A stretch of DNA of 12,146 nucleotides from Ignavibacteriales bacterium (GTDB taxonomy: Bacteria; Bacteroidota; Ignavibacteria; Ignavibacteriales; Ignavibacteriaceae): assembly GCA_003142915.1 (NCBI GenBank), contig PLNZ01000353.1, positions 853 through 12,998 on the forward strand, read 5' to 3'. Within the stretch, counting starts at the first letter, position 1. Each line of letters starts with the position of its first letter. The notes beneath the pieces are model-generated. The model made no database searches and was not told where the DNA came from. It saw only the letters and a program-made list of their open reading frames with translations. The translations under genes were made by a program, and so were the position numbers. This document shows positions 1-6,766 of this stretch, in pieces.

Positions 1-2457
1 TCAGGCACAAGAGAATATAAACGCGCTACCGACACGCAAAAATGTATCCGCGTTAGCGGCAAGCATAACGACCTTGAAGAGGTCGGACATGACACATATC
101 ATCATACTTTTTTTGAAATGCTCGGCAACTGGTCATTTGGAGATTATTATAAACCTGAAGCGATTGAATGGGCATGGGAATTATTGACCGATGTATGGAA
201 ACTTCCTAAGGAGCGATTATGGGCAACAGTTTACAAAACGGATAATGAAGCTTTAGAACTATGGAAAACTAAAACTGATATAAATCCGACACACATTTTG
301 CTGTTCGATGAAAAAGATAATTTTTGGGAAATGGGCGAAACAGGGCCGTGTGGACCCTGTTCTGAAATTCATATTAATCTTAGCAATGATTACGATAATC
401 CCAAATATGTAAACGCAGGCGTTCCTGAATGTATTGAAATTTGGAATCTTGTTTTCATCCAAAACAACCGTGATAGTGAAGGAAAACTCCACGACTTGCC
501 TGCCAAACACGTTGATACAGGTATGGGATTTGAACGTGTTTGTGCTGTAATACAGAAGAAAAGTTCTAATTATGATACCGATGTATTTACTCCTTTGATA
601 AATGCCGTTTCAAAAATGTCCGGTATCAAATATGAAAACGAAGATGAAAAAATCCCAATGCGGGTAATATCAGATCACATTAGGACATTAACTTTTGCTA
701 TTGCTGACGGCGCTGTGCCGGGTAATGACGGACGCGGTTACGTACTTAGAAGAATTCTACGAAGAGCCGCCCGTTATGGGAGAAAATTAAATTTAAATAA
801 ACCTTTCCTTTCTGAACTGGTAAAAATTCTTGTAGATACTATGGGCAGTGTTTTCCCCGAAATTGTTGAAAAACAAGGCTACATAGAAAAAGTAATTAAA
901 GCAGAAGAAGAAAGTTTTAATGCAACTTTAGATCGGGGAATTGAATTGTTTGAAGAATTAATTAAGGGTTTAATACAAACAGAAAACAAGGTTATTCCCG
1001 GTAAAGATGTCTTTTTGCTCTATGATACCTATGGCTTCCCTGTAGACCTTACAAACATTATGGCAAAAGAGCACGGGCTCTCCATTGATGAAGATGGCTT
1101 CAACCAATTAATGAAATTGCAAAAGCAGAGGGCACGCGAAGCGTCAAAAGATAAATTTGCATCGGTAAATATTTCTACTTCGGATTTAAGTTCATTTGAA
1201 GTAATAGAGGCACAAAAATCTTCTGCTCAATCAGGCAAATCTGAATTTACAGGATATGATGAATTAAAATCGAAAGCAAAAATTATAGGACATAAAAAAG
1301 AGAATAAGAATGATTTGGTTATCCTGGATAAAACACCATTCTATGTTGAAGCAGGCGGACAGGTAGCTGACCTTGGCAGTCTCGTAGTTGGCGAAACACC
1401 TTTAACCGTTATCGATTTAGCTAAGATAGACAACAAAATTATTCATGTCTTGGGAAATGAGAATGAAAGCCGGCTGATTCCCGGAATGGATGTTATAGCC
1501 CGGGTTGATGAAAAACACCGGTGGAACGTAATGCGGAATCATTCAGCTACACATTTTCTTGATGCGGCATTAAGAAAAATTTTAGGAACACATATACACC
1601 AGGCTGGTTCGTATGTGGGCCCTGACAGGCTGCGTTTCGATTTTACTCATTTTGCAAAAGTGAGCGAAAGCGAACTAAGGGACATAGAAACTTTGATTAA
1701 TGAACAACTAAGATTAAATATACCTCTTCAGCATCACCGCAATATCCCGTTTGATGAAGCAAAGGAAATGGGAGCACTAATGTTTTTCGGCGATAAGTAT
1801 GGCGATTTTGTTAATGTCGTTCAGTTTGGCGATTTCTGCATGGAATTCTGCGGTGGTACTCATGTAAAAAATTCTTCACAAATAGGTTTATTCAAAATAA
1901 CAGGTGAATCATCAATAGCAAGCGGAGTAAGAAGAATCGAAGCTGTTACAGGCGAGGGTGTGGAAAATTATATCATTTCACAAATCAATCATTTAAAGCA
2001 GTCTGAAGAAAAAATTGCAGAACTTCTGGATGAAAAGAAAAAACTTGAAAAGGAGGTCTCGGAATTCAAACTAAAAGGCAAACTGGGACAGATTGATTCA
2101 GTTGTTGAAAAGCCAACAGAAGTTGAAGGTATAAAGATATATAAAGCCGAAGTCGAGGCGGCGAATATGGATGAGCTTAAATCATTCGGTGATGAATTAA
2201 GGAACAAAATAAAAAATGGTATCGGAGTTTTATTCACAAAAACAGAAGGAAAAGTTGGAATTGTTTGTGTCGTTTCGGATGAATTGATAAAAGGCAAAAA
2301 ACTAAGCGCAGGAAAAATAGTTGGAGAATTAGCAAAGCTGGTAGGCGGCGGCGGCGGTGGAAGACCACATCTTGCAACTGCCGGCGGTAAAGAAGTAAAT
2401 AAGATTCCCTTTGCATTAAACGAAGTTGAAAAAATTATCAGCAGCTTTATTAAATAG
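1..2457 (+). CDS. alaS: Alanine--tRNA ligase (AlaRS), 5' truncated by the window edge
   Basis: Charges tRNA(Ala) with alanine in the cytoplasm and hydrolyses mischarged Ser- and Gly-tRNA(Ala). The frame is open from base 1, where it reads SGTREYKRATDTQKC, so the ATG at 118 is internal. The visible part is 818 residues; with a usual length near 875, roughly 55-60 N-terminal residues lie outside. Numbering from base 1: the aminoacylation core holds HHTFFEMLGNWSFGDYY and TGPCGPCSEI. The editing-domain zinc/active-site residues are visible as HSATH (H514, H518) and CGGTH (C617, H621). A charged coiled-coil-like stretch starts near residue 665, and the C-terminal C-Ala domain carries the glycine-rich run before RPHLATAGG. 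All key motifs of the visible part are intact. radA starts 16 nt downstream, suggesting co-transcription. The identification is secure. Confidence 0.98.
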   Translation, partial: SGTREYKRATDTQKCIRVSGKHNDLEEVGHDTYHHTFFEMLGNWSFGDYYKPEAIEWAWELLTDVWKLPKERLWATVYKTDNEALELWKTKTDINPTHILLFDEKDNFWEMGETGPCGPCSEIHINLSNDYDNPKYVNAGVPECIEIWNLVFIQNNRDSEGKLHDLPAKHVDTGMGFERVCAVIQKKSSNYDTDVFTPLINAVSKMSGIKYENEDEKIPMRVISDHIRTLTFAIADGAVPGNDGRGYVLRRILRRAARYGRKLNLNKPFLSELVKILVDTMGSVFPEIVEKQGYIEKVIKAEEESFNATLDRGIELFEELIKGLIQTENKVIPGKDVFLLYDTYGFPVDLTNIMAKEHGLSIDEDGFNQLMKLQKQRAREASKDKFASVNISTSDLSSFEVIEAQKSSAQSGKSEFTGYDELKSKAKIIGHKKENKNDLVILDKTPFYVEAGGQVADLGSLVVGETPLTVIDLAKIDNKIIHVLGNENESRLIPGMDVIARVDEKHRWNVMRNHSATHFLDAALRKILGTHIHQAGSYVGPDRLRFDFTHFAKVSESELRDIETLINEQLRLNIPLQHHRNIPFDEAKEMGALMFFGDKYGDFVNVVQFGDFCMEFCGGTHVKNSSQIGLFKITGESSIASGVRRIEAVTGEGVENYIISQINHLKQSEEKIAELLDEKKKLEKEVSEFKLKGKLGQIDSVVEKPTEVEGIKIYKAEVEAANMDELKSFGDELRNKIKNGIGVLFTKTEGKVGIVCVVSDELIKGKKLSAGKIVGELAKLVGGGGGGRPHLATAGGKEVNKIPFALNEVEKIISSFIK

Positions 2458-2473
2458 ATTACCACTAAGAAGA

Positions 2474-3832
2474 ATGGCAAAATCAAAAATTAAATACGTC
2501 TGCTCAAATTGCGGATATGAATCGCTCCGCTGGATTGGTAAATGCCCCGAATGCGATAACTGGAATACTTTTGTCGAAGAAATAATTGAAGCGCCAAAGC
2601 ATCAAAAGTCTCAATATGACGGGAAAGTAACATTATATAAAATAACCGACATTACAGCCGTTGAAGAAGATCGAATAAAAACAGGCATAAATGAATTTGA
2701 CCGTGTTCTCGGCGGCGGACTTATGCCGGGTTCTGTTGTGCTTCTGGGCGGCGACCCGGGAATTGGTAAATCAACACTCGCAATGCAGGCTGCCTCCGCT
2801 ATAAAAGATAAAGTATTATATGTAACTGGTGAAGAATCTGAACGGCAGGTTAAGATCCGAGCCTCAAGATTGAAGGTCAAATCAGATGATTTTTATATTC
2901 TGCCCGAAACAGATTTAAATCCGGTAATAGCTGCAATTAACACCCTGAAACCAGTCCTGGTAATAATTGATTCTATACAAACGATGTATAGAAGTGAATT
3001 TGAGAATTCACCGGGGACGGTTACTCAAATAAGAGAATGTACTTCCCTTCTTATGGAGGAAGCTAAAAAGAAGCACTATTCTGTTCTTATTATCGGGCAT
3101 GTAACAAAAGAAGGAATCATTGCCGGTCCAAAACTTCTTGAGCATATTGTTGATACTGTTATTCAATTCGAAGGCGAGACTCATCATTCATATAGAATAT
3201 TGCGTTCACAGAAAAACCGGTTCGGCAGCACAAATGAAATTGGTGTCTTTGAAATGCACGAAGATGGTTTAACTGAGGTTAAAAATCCAAGCGAGCTTTT
3301 CTTAAGCGAAAGAGAAAAAGAAACTTCCGGTTCGGTGGTAACTGCAAGTCTGGAAGGAACCCGTCCAATTTTATTAGAAGTTCAGGCATTAGTTACACCA
3401 TCTAACTATGGTAATCCGCAAAGAGTTGCTACAGGGTTCGATCAAAGAAGATTATCTATTCTTCTTGCTGTACTGGAAAAAAGAAGCGGATTCAGACTTT
3501 CTGCTAATAATGTTTTTCTGAATTTGGCAGGCGGAGTAAAAATAGACGAGCCTGCAATAGATCTGGCAGTTTGCTGCAGCATCGCTTCGAGTCTGCTTGA
3601 TAAAACTTCAGATAACATGAGTGTAATTGTCGGTGAAGTTGGATTGGGAGGAGAAATTAGAACCGTCAGCCAGGTAGAAAAAAGAATTCAGGAAGCTGAA
3701 AGACTTGGATTTAAGAAAATAATTATTCCCAGAAATAATCTTAAAGAATTAAAACAGAACGAAAAGATAAAGATTATTGCCGTCGGCAGCCTGTCCGAAG
3801 CTATTAAGGAAGTAATAAATCAGACTGACTAA
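2474..3832 (+). CDS. radA: DNA repair protein RadA (Sms), RecA-like branch-migration ATPase
   Basis: RadA is a hexameric RecA-type ATPase that promotes branch migration of recombination intermediates. The 452-residue protein matches the usual length of about 450-460. Domains in order: an N-terminal C4 zinc finger (C10, C13, C24, C27, in CSNCGYESLRWIGKCPEC); a RecA-like core with Walker A GDPGIGKST (about 93-101); the RadA-specific KNRFG motif at 247-251; and a C-terminal Lon-protease-like domain (about 290-452) with GGVKIDEPAIDLAV and VGEVGLGGEIR. The start is placed at ATG 2474 because homologues begin immediately before the zinc finger. The frame is open further upstream to 2426, but that would overlap alaS and add 16 unconserved residues. 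Only a weak purine-rich AAGAAG precedes the start. No hairpin terminator is evident after the stop. Confidence 0.97.
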   Translation: MAKSKIKYVCSNCGYESLRWIGKCPECDNWNTFVEEIIEAPKHQKSQYDGKVTLYKITDITAVEEDRIKTGINEFDRVLGGGLMPGSVVLLGGDPGIGKSTLAMQAASAIKDKVLYVTGEESERQVKIRASRLKVKSDDFYILPETDLNPVIAAINTLKPVLVIIDSIQTMYRSEFENSPGTVTQIRECTSLLMEEAKKKHYSVLIIGHVTKEGIIAGPKLLEHIVDTVIQFEGETHHSYRILRSQKNRFGSTNEIGVFEMHEDGLTEVKNPSELFLSEREKETSGSVVTASLEGTRPILLEVQALVTPSNYGNPQRVATGFDQRRLSILLAVLEKRSGFRLSANNVFLNLAGGVKIDEPAIDLAVCCSIASSLLDKTSDNMSVIVGEVGLGGEIRTVSQVEKRIQEAERLGFKKIIIPRNNLKELKQNEKIKIIAVGSLSEAIKEVINQTD

Positions 3833-4014
3833 CCAAAAAAGCTTATAATCGGACTATAAACTCTCCATATAGCTGTCTAATTGGGAAAGCGCGGAATGTT
3901 AAGATTCTAAATCTTATCAAAGAAACCATTTTGTTTTATTCAGTAATAATGCTATTTTAAAAAGCGGTTAAAAATCCGCATAGTTATTTTCAATTATTTC
4001 TTAGAGGTAAGTTA
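3833..4014 (+). promoter_or_regulatory. Leader/promoter region of the RRM protein gene with small hairpins
   Basis: This 182-nt spacer holds no gene. It contains a 6-bp hairpin (TAAGAT 3900-3905 with ATCTTA 3911-3916, loop TCTAA) and a 4-bp GC hairpin (GCGG 3964-3967 with CCGC 3976-3979). The loop TCTAA (3906-3910) is exactly complementary to TTAGA (4001-4005), which overlaps the Shine-Dalgarno of the RRM gene. A TATAAT-like hexamer lies at 3844-3849 with no convincing -35 box. Spacer length, hairpins and gene identity fit a cis-regulatory 5' UTR. A conserved 'Chlorobi-RRM' RNA motif upstream of RRM genes has been described in the related Chlorobi. I could not compare against that model, so equivalence is inference. 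Confidence 0.35.
4003..4008 (+). promoter_or_regulatory. Shine-Dalgarno site fixing the GTG start of the RRM gene
   Basis: AGAGGT lies 6 nt before GTG 4015. It is one of only a few clear Shine-Dalgarno sites in the window and supports the non-ATG start. No other start codon sits at suitable spacing. Confidence 0.75.
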
Positions 4015-4266
4015 GTGAGTACTAAACTATTTGTGGGGTCTCTCCCATGGGCAGTTAATGATGATGCTTTGAAAGAAGCTTTTGAAGCACACGGCAAAGT
4101 TGTTTCTGCTAAAGTGATTTCCGATCGTCAGACCGGTAGATCTAGAGGATTTGGATTCGTTGAAATGGAGAACGAATCTGATGCTAACAATGCTATTCAG
4201 GCTCTCAATGGTTCGGAACTAAAAGGCCGTAACATTATAGTCAGTGAAGCAAAGCCCAAAGGCTAA
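4015..4266 (+). CDS. Small single-RRM RNA-binding protein, GTG start
   Basis: An 83-residue cytosolic protein consisting of one RNA recognition motif. RNP2 is LFVGSL at residues 5-10 and RNP1 is RGFGFVEM near 44-51; the beta-alpha-beta-beta-alpha-beta order is complete and ends in VSEAKPKG. Small stand-alone RRM proteins of this kind occur in cyanobacteria and in the Bacteroidota/Chlorobi group, where some are cold-induced, and they are thought to bind single-stranded RNA. Their targets are generally unknown. Translation starts at GTG 4015 behind a good Shine-Dalgarno site. The gene has its own 182-nt leader and its own terminator, so it looks monocistronic. The 5' UTR hairpins suggest possible autoregulation, which is inference. 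Confidence 0.93.
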   Translation: MSTKLFVGSLPWAVNDDALKEAFEAHGKVVSAKVISDRQTGRSRGFGFVEMENESDANNAIQALNGSELKGRNIIVSEAKPKG

Positions 4267-4293
4267 TGCATCTTTTTATACCTTTAGTTCATT

Positions 4294-4322
4294 GAGCGCT
4301 CTTTAGAGCGCTTTTATTTTTT
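4294..4322 (+). terminator. Intrinsic terminator of the RRM gene
   Basis: A perfect 7-bp stem, AGCGCTC (4295-4301) with GAGCGCT (4306-4312), encloses a TTTA tetraloop. It can extend by a G-U pair and is followed by a T-rich tract (4313-4322). It lies 28 nt after the RRM stop codon. Only about 30 nt separate it from the next gene's start, so the PAP2 gene needs either read-through or a promoter overlapping this site. Confidence 0.85.
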
Positions 4323-4352
4323 TAAATCAATTTATTCAGCAGATAAAATTTT

Positions 4353-5006
4353 TTGGATAAGACGAAAAGCTTTAACACAATCTTTATTACACTGCTAACC
4401 GGAATAGTTTTATTTTGCCTGGTTTCTTTGTCGGTTATTTCGGGAAAAATAAATTATATAGATAATGCTATTTTACTATCGTTAAGAAATACTAACAATC
4501 ACTCTATACCTATAGGCCCGGGATGGCTTTTGAATTTTATGAGGGATGTCTCTGCGCTCGGAAGTGTTACTATCGTTGTTTTAATAACTATTTTAACATC
4601 CGGATTTCTAATTCTCAAAAAAGAATATCCTTCCCTACGAGTTGTTTTGTTCGCATCAATCAGCGGCGGTATAATAGAATTATTAATGAAAGAAATTTTT
4701 TCGAGACCGAGACCTCACATAGTTCCTCATCTTGTTAATATAGATTCATTGAGCTATCCAAGCGGTCATTCGGCAATATCCGCAATTATCTATTTATCTT
4801 TAATATTTATAATTTTCACTCTTGATATAAAAAGAAGCATTAAAATATCTTTTTTATATTCAGCCATATTTTTAATATTATTAATAGGAATTAGCAGGAT
4901 ATATCTTGGGGTTCACTATCCAAGCGATGTATTAGGCGGATGGGCTTTGGGATTAATCTGGAGTTCGATTAGTGTAATACTTGCACATAATTTCAAGAAA
5001 GGTTAA
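4353..5006 (+). CDS. PAP2-superfamily membrane phosphatase, TTG start
   Basis: An integral membrane phosphatase of the PAP2 superfamily, which dephosphorylates lipid phosphates such as phosphatidate, phosphatidylglycerophosphate or undecaprenyl pyrophosphate. The 217 residues contain the complete catalytic signature: KX6RP at 113-121 (KEIFSRPRP), PSGH at 136-139, and SRX5HX3D at 181-192 with H188 and D192. About six hydrophobic segments are visible, the first near residues 9-29. The start is taken as TTG 4353: an in-frame stop at 4344-4346 leaves no room upstream, and no ATG occurs before the conserved N-terminal region. No Shine-Dalgarno is visible. The rhomboid gene follows after 17 nt, suggesting an operon. 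The substrate cannot be told from sequence; undecaprenyl pyrophosphate recycling and phospholipid synthesis are the main options. Confidence 0.9.
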   Translation: MDKTKSFNTIFITLLTGIVLFCLVSLSVISGKINYIDNAILLSLRNTNNHSIPIGPGWLLNFMRDVSALGSVTIVVLITILTSGFLILKKEYPSLRVVLFASISGGIIELLMKEIFSRPRPHIVPHLVNIDSLSYPSGHSAISAIIYLSLIFIIFTLDIKRSIKISFLYSAIFLILLIGISRIYLGVHYPSDVLGGWALGLIWSSISVILAHNFKKG

Positions 5007-5023
5007 AAAACTAATTCAGGCTG

Positions 5024-5668
5024 ATGATGGACGAGAAAAAAAAACTATTCTCAAGTATTCTATTCCCTGCGAGTTTTATATTATTGCTGTGGATTATTAA
5101 GATTGGAGAATTAGTCTTTTCAATTAATCTTTCCCATTTGGGGCTATTGCCTCAAAAATTACAAGGATTAATCGGAATAGTCACTGCTCCACTAATTCAT
5201 TCCGGATTCAGTCATCTTATTTCAAATACACTTCCGCTTTTATTATTAGGAGTAGGCATTTTATACTTTTATCCTAAATCGGCATTTAAAATTTTCACCT
5301 TTGTTTATATCATTCCGGGAATATTTGTATGGTTCTTTGGCCGTCCCGCATATCATATAGGTGCAAGCGGTTTAATTTACGGTTTTGTTTCATTTTTGTT
5401 TTTTAGCGGTATAATCAGGCGCGATACACGCTCGATTGCTCTTGCGCTTATAGTAACCTTCCTTTACGGCAGTATTATCTGGGGTATATTTCCTCAAAAT
5501 AACGGAATATCATGGGAATACCACCTGTTCGGATCATTAACAGGAATTGCCTGCGCCTTTATTTTTCGTAAATCAGATCCCTATAAGAGATATGATTGGG
5601 AGGACGAAGAGAATGAAGAAGACGGAAAAAATTTGGAAATCTCCCATAATAGGGATGTTGAATTTTAA
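5024..5668 (+). CDS. Rhomboid-family intramembrane serine protease
   Basis: A 214-residue polytopic membrane protein with the rhomboid catalytic layout: H64-x3-N68 (HLISN) in an early transmembrane segment, the nucleophile S115 in HIGASGLIYG (GxSG), and the catalytic H167 in WEYHLFGSLTG. It has about six hydrophobic segments, no extra N-terminal domain, and an acidic, probably cytoplasmic tail (DWEDEENEED) after the last segment. Rhomboids cleave transmembrane substrates within the bilayer; the substrate here is unknown. Two adjacent ATGs (5024 and 5027) are possible starts, with only a weak CAGG ahead. It lies 17 nt behind the PAP2 gene. No terminator hairpin with a T-tract follows, so the transcript may run on into the structured spacer. 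Confidence 0.9.
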   Translation: MMDEKKKLFSSILFPASFILLLWIIKIGELVFSINLSHLGLLPQKLQGLIGIVTAPLIHSGFSHLISNTLPLLLLGVGILYFYPKSAFKIFTFVYIIPGIFVWFFGRPAYHIGASGLIYGFVSFLFFSGIIRRDTRSIALALIVTFLYGSIIWGIFPQNNGISWEYHLFGSLTGIACAFIFRKSDPYKRYDWEDEENEEDGKNLEISHNRDVEF

Positions 5669-5793
5669 AGATTGGATAAGATTGAGACTCAAACAAAGAA
5701 ATTCAGGTGATACGATGGTAACTTACTTGTGTTTATAGAAACAATGTCAAGAACAGCACTTTACAAGATAAAGATAAAAATTACTGCTTTGAT

Positions 5794-5980
5794 TTCTAAA
5801 AATGGTTGGTCTGCTACAACATGCTTCAATTTTCAACCATAACAATACTACCCTGCTTAAGCCGGAGACAGGATTTCTCTATTACAATTTATTCGGAAAT
5901 TTCTGAACCGGGTAGTAGGAGATGACTCTTCATACCGGAGGCTAAGTCTTTACCACCAGCCTATTTCCGGTAGTATTCTG
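5794..5980. ncRNA. Candidate structured RNA with alternative long-range helices, strand uncertain
   Basis: Three sets of perfect complements occur. ATGGTTG (5802-5808) pairs with CAACCAT (5834-5840). AATACTACC (5844-5852) pairs with GGTAGTATT (5969-5977), 9 bp. TACCGGA (5933-5939) pairs with TCCGGTA (5966-5972), continuing as GGCT/AGCC (5940-5943 with 5958-5961) after a bulge. A competing helix, TACTACCC (5846-5853) with GGGTAGTA (5910-5917), uses the same 5' strand as the 9-bp helix, so the two exclude each other. On the minus strand the first hairpin is followed by a short T-run (complement of 5798-5801), which would make it a weak terminator for a minus-strand RNA. No known family was recognised. 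Confidence 0.35.
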
Positions 5981-6062
5981 TTTGCCCCTTTGGACCCTTA
6001 AAAGAATAAAACTGTATATTACTTTAACTCATTCCTAAAAGTAGAAGTGCTATCAATTATAA

Positions 6063-6203
6063 ATGAGTATAAGAATATTTGGAGGCTGGCTATGGCTAAT
6101 TGCAATATGTACAATTTTACGACCAATTAACCAAAATAGTCGAATAGTTGGGATACTTCCAATCCAGTCACAGCGATCCCAAACGGGTTGCAATAACTTT
6201 TAA
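6063..6203 (+). CDS. Marginal 46-residue open frame upstream of the rlpA-type gene
   Basis: ATG 6063 opens a frame of 46 codons to TAA 6201, beginning MSIRIFGGWLWLIAICTIL and ending in QTGCNNF. The N-terminal third is hydrophobic and could be a membrane segment; the rest resembles nothing I recognise. No Shine-Dalgarno is present (AATTATAA precedes the ATG). The frame overlaps the switch-like hairpins at 6148-6225. It could be a leader peptide or a small membrane protein, but a chance frame is more likely. Confidence 0.15.
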   Translation: MSIRIFGGWLWLIAICTILRPINQNSRIVGILPIQSQRSQTGCNNF

Positions 6204-6225
6204 GTAGCTATAACTTTGGATCGTT
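6148..6225 (+). promoter_or_regulatory. Switch-like leader of the rlpA-type gene
   Basis: ATCCCAA (6176-6182) is the perfect complement of TTGGGAT upstream (6148-6154). The overlapping segment AGCGATCC-C-AAA (6172-6183) also pairs downstream with TTTGGATCGTT (6215-6225), with one bulged C and one G-U pair. The two helices share bases and cannot coexist. The downstream helix ends 34 nt before the Shine-Dalgarno at 6260-6266. This resembles an attenuator or riboswitch expression platform, but no known aptamer was recognised. Confidence 0.3.
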
Positions 6226-6259
6226 CTTAGATAACAAACTTAAAAGTATTAAAACAGAA

Positions 6260-6266
6260 AGAGAGG
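6260..6266 (+). promoter_or_regulatory. Shine-Dalgarno site fixing the TTG start of the rlpA-type gene
   Basis: AGAGAGG lies 5 nt before TTG 6272, the strongest ribosome binding site in the window. It decides the start, because no ATG occurs before the signal-peptide core. Confidence 0.8.
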
Positions 6267-6271
6267 TATAT

Positions 6272-6766
6272 TTGAGGTCATTAATAAAGGTTCTTGTTAT
6301 TTCGTCAATGATTTTACTGGTTGGCTTCACTATTGTCTCAAACGAGACTGGTGCTACAATTGAACCGGCAAACATTGCGAAAGCAACCACCGTCAATAAT
6401 GATGAAAGTATAGTAAAAACTTCAATAGTAAATTATATAGACAAGGGGAGTATGCTTGCGTCATGGTACGGGCCCCGGTTCCATGGTAAAACAACCGCAA
6501 ACGGCGAAGTTTACAACCAATTGGCTTTTACTGCTGCCAGTACAACTCTTAGGTTCGGTACTCTGCTTAAGGTAACAAACCTAAGAAATAACAAATCCGT
6601 GATCGTAAGGGTGAACGATAGGGGACCTTATATTGGCGGCAGACAGCTTGATTTATCCAAGGCAGCAGCTCAGTTACTTGATATGACTCTTAGGGGAGTC
6701 GTCAAAGTAAAAGTTGAGCAGTTAAGCCTAAAAGGTGTTAATTTCCCGGTCATTAATCTGAATTAA
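6272..6766 (+). CDS. RlpA-like double-psi beta-barrel protein, secreted or membrane-anchored
   Basis: A 164-residue envelope protein. Residues 1-28 form a signal peptide or anchor (RSLIKVLVISSMILLVGF); no lipobox cysteine is visible. The double-psi beta-barrel domain starts at ASWYGPRFHGKTTANGE (from residue 63) and includes VNDRGPYIGGRQLDLS, with the presumed catalytic Asp at D116. RlpA proteins are septal peptidoglycan lytic transglycosylases in Pseudomonas. Two departures are visible: the family segment usually reading AAHxTLPFG is AASTTLRFG here, replacing the conserved His by S90; and there is no C-terminal SPOR domain to bind denuded glycan. Activity is therefore uncertain, and it may be a binding or structural barrel. 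Start TTG 6272 follows a strong ribosome binding site. A structured leader precedes it and a terminator follows. Confidence 0.88.
   Translation: MRSLIKVLVISSMILLVGFTIVSNETGATIEPANIAKATTVNNDESIVKTSIVNYIDKGSMLASWYGPRFHGKTTANGEVYNQLAFTAASTTLRFGTLLKVTNLRNNKSVIVRVNDRGPYIGGRQLDLSKAAAQLLDMTLRGVVKVKVEQLSLKGVNFPVINLN

Larger units (their letters stand above)
5669..6271. other. 603-nt gene-poor, repeat-structured spacer
   Basis: No convincing protein gene is present. The stretch holds several perfect inverted repeats of 7-9 bp at 5802-5840, 5844-5977, 5933-5972 and 6148-6182, plus one marginal 46-codon frame at 6063-6203. I checked for tRNA T-loop sequences, the SRP RNA core, RNase P RNA conserved blocks and a tmRNA tail, and saw none. 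It is either a non-coding RNA locus followed by a leader of the downstream rlpA-type gene, or the remnant of something decayed. Confidence 0.6.

Noticed and set aside
2426..2473. Upstream start extending RadA by 16 residues
   Set aside because: It would overlap alaS, and RadA homologues begin at the zinc finger; ATG 2474 is the better start.
1989..2486. 165-residue minus-strand open frame over alaS
   Set aside because: It is antisense to the conserved C-terminal part of AlaRS, and its composition is low-complexity (Pro/Ser/Phe runs) dictated by the opposite strand.
5547..5738. Plus-strand frame overlapping the rhomboid 3' end, as a frameshifted extension
   Set aside because: The rhomboid domain is complete with all catalytic residues before the overlap, and the alternative frame shows no recognisable continuation.
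5840..6270. Known riboswitch (c-di-AMP/ydaO, c-di-GMP-I, cobalamin, TPP, FMN) before the rlpA-type gene
   Set aside because: The gene context suggested c-di-AMP, but the conserved aptamer cores, such as the GGGGTGAAT-like block, are absent, and the CCGGAG pieces do not fit the other families.
5669..6271. tRNA, SRP RNA, RNase P RNA, tmRNA or group II intron domain V in the spacer
   Set aside because: No T-loop GTTCRA, SRP tetraloop core, RNase P conserved blocks, CCA-ended acceptor or AGC-triad hairpin was found. The CCGGTA...TACCCGG pairing on the minus strand is not a domain V.
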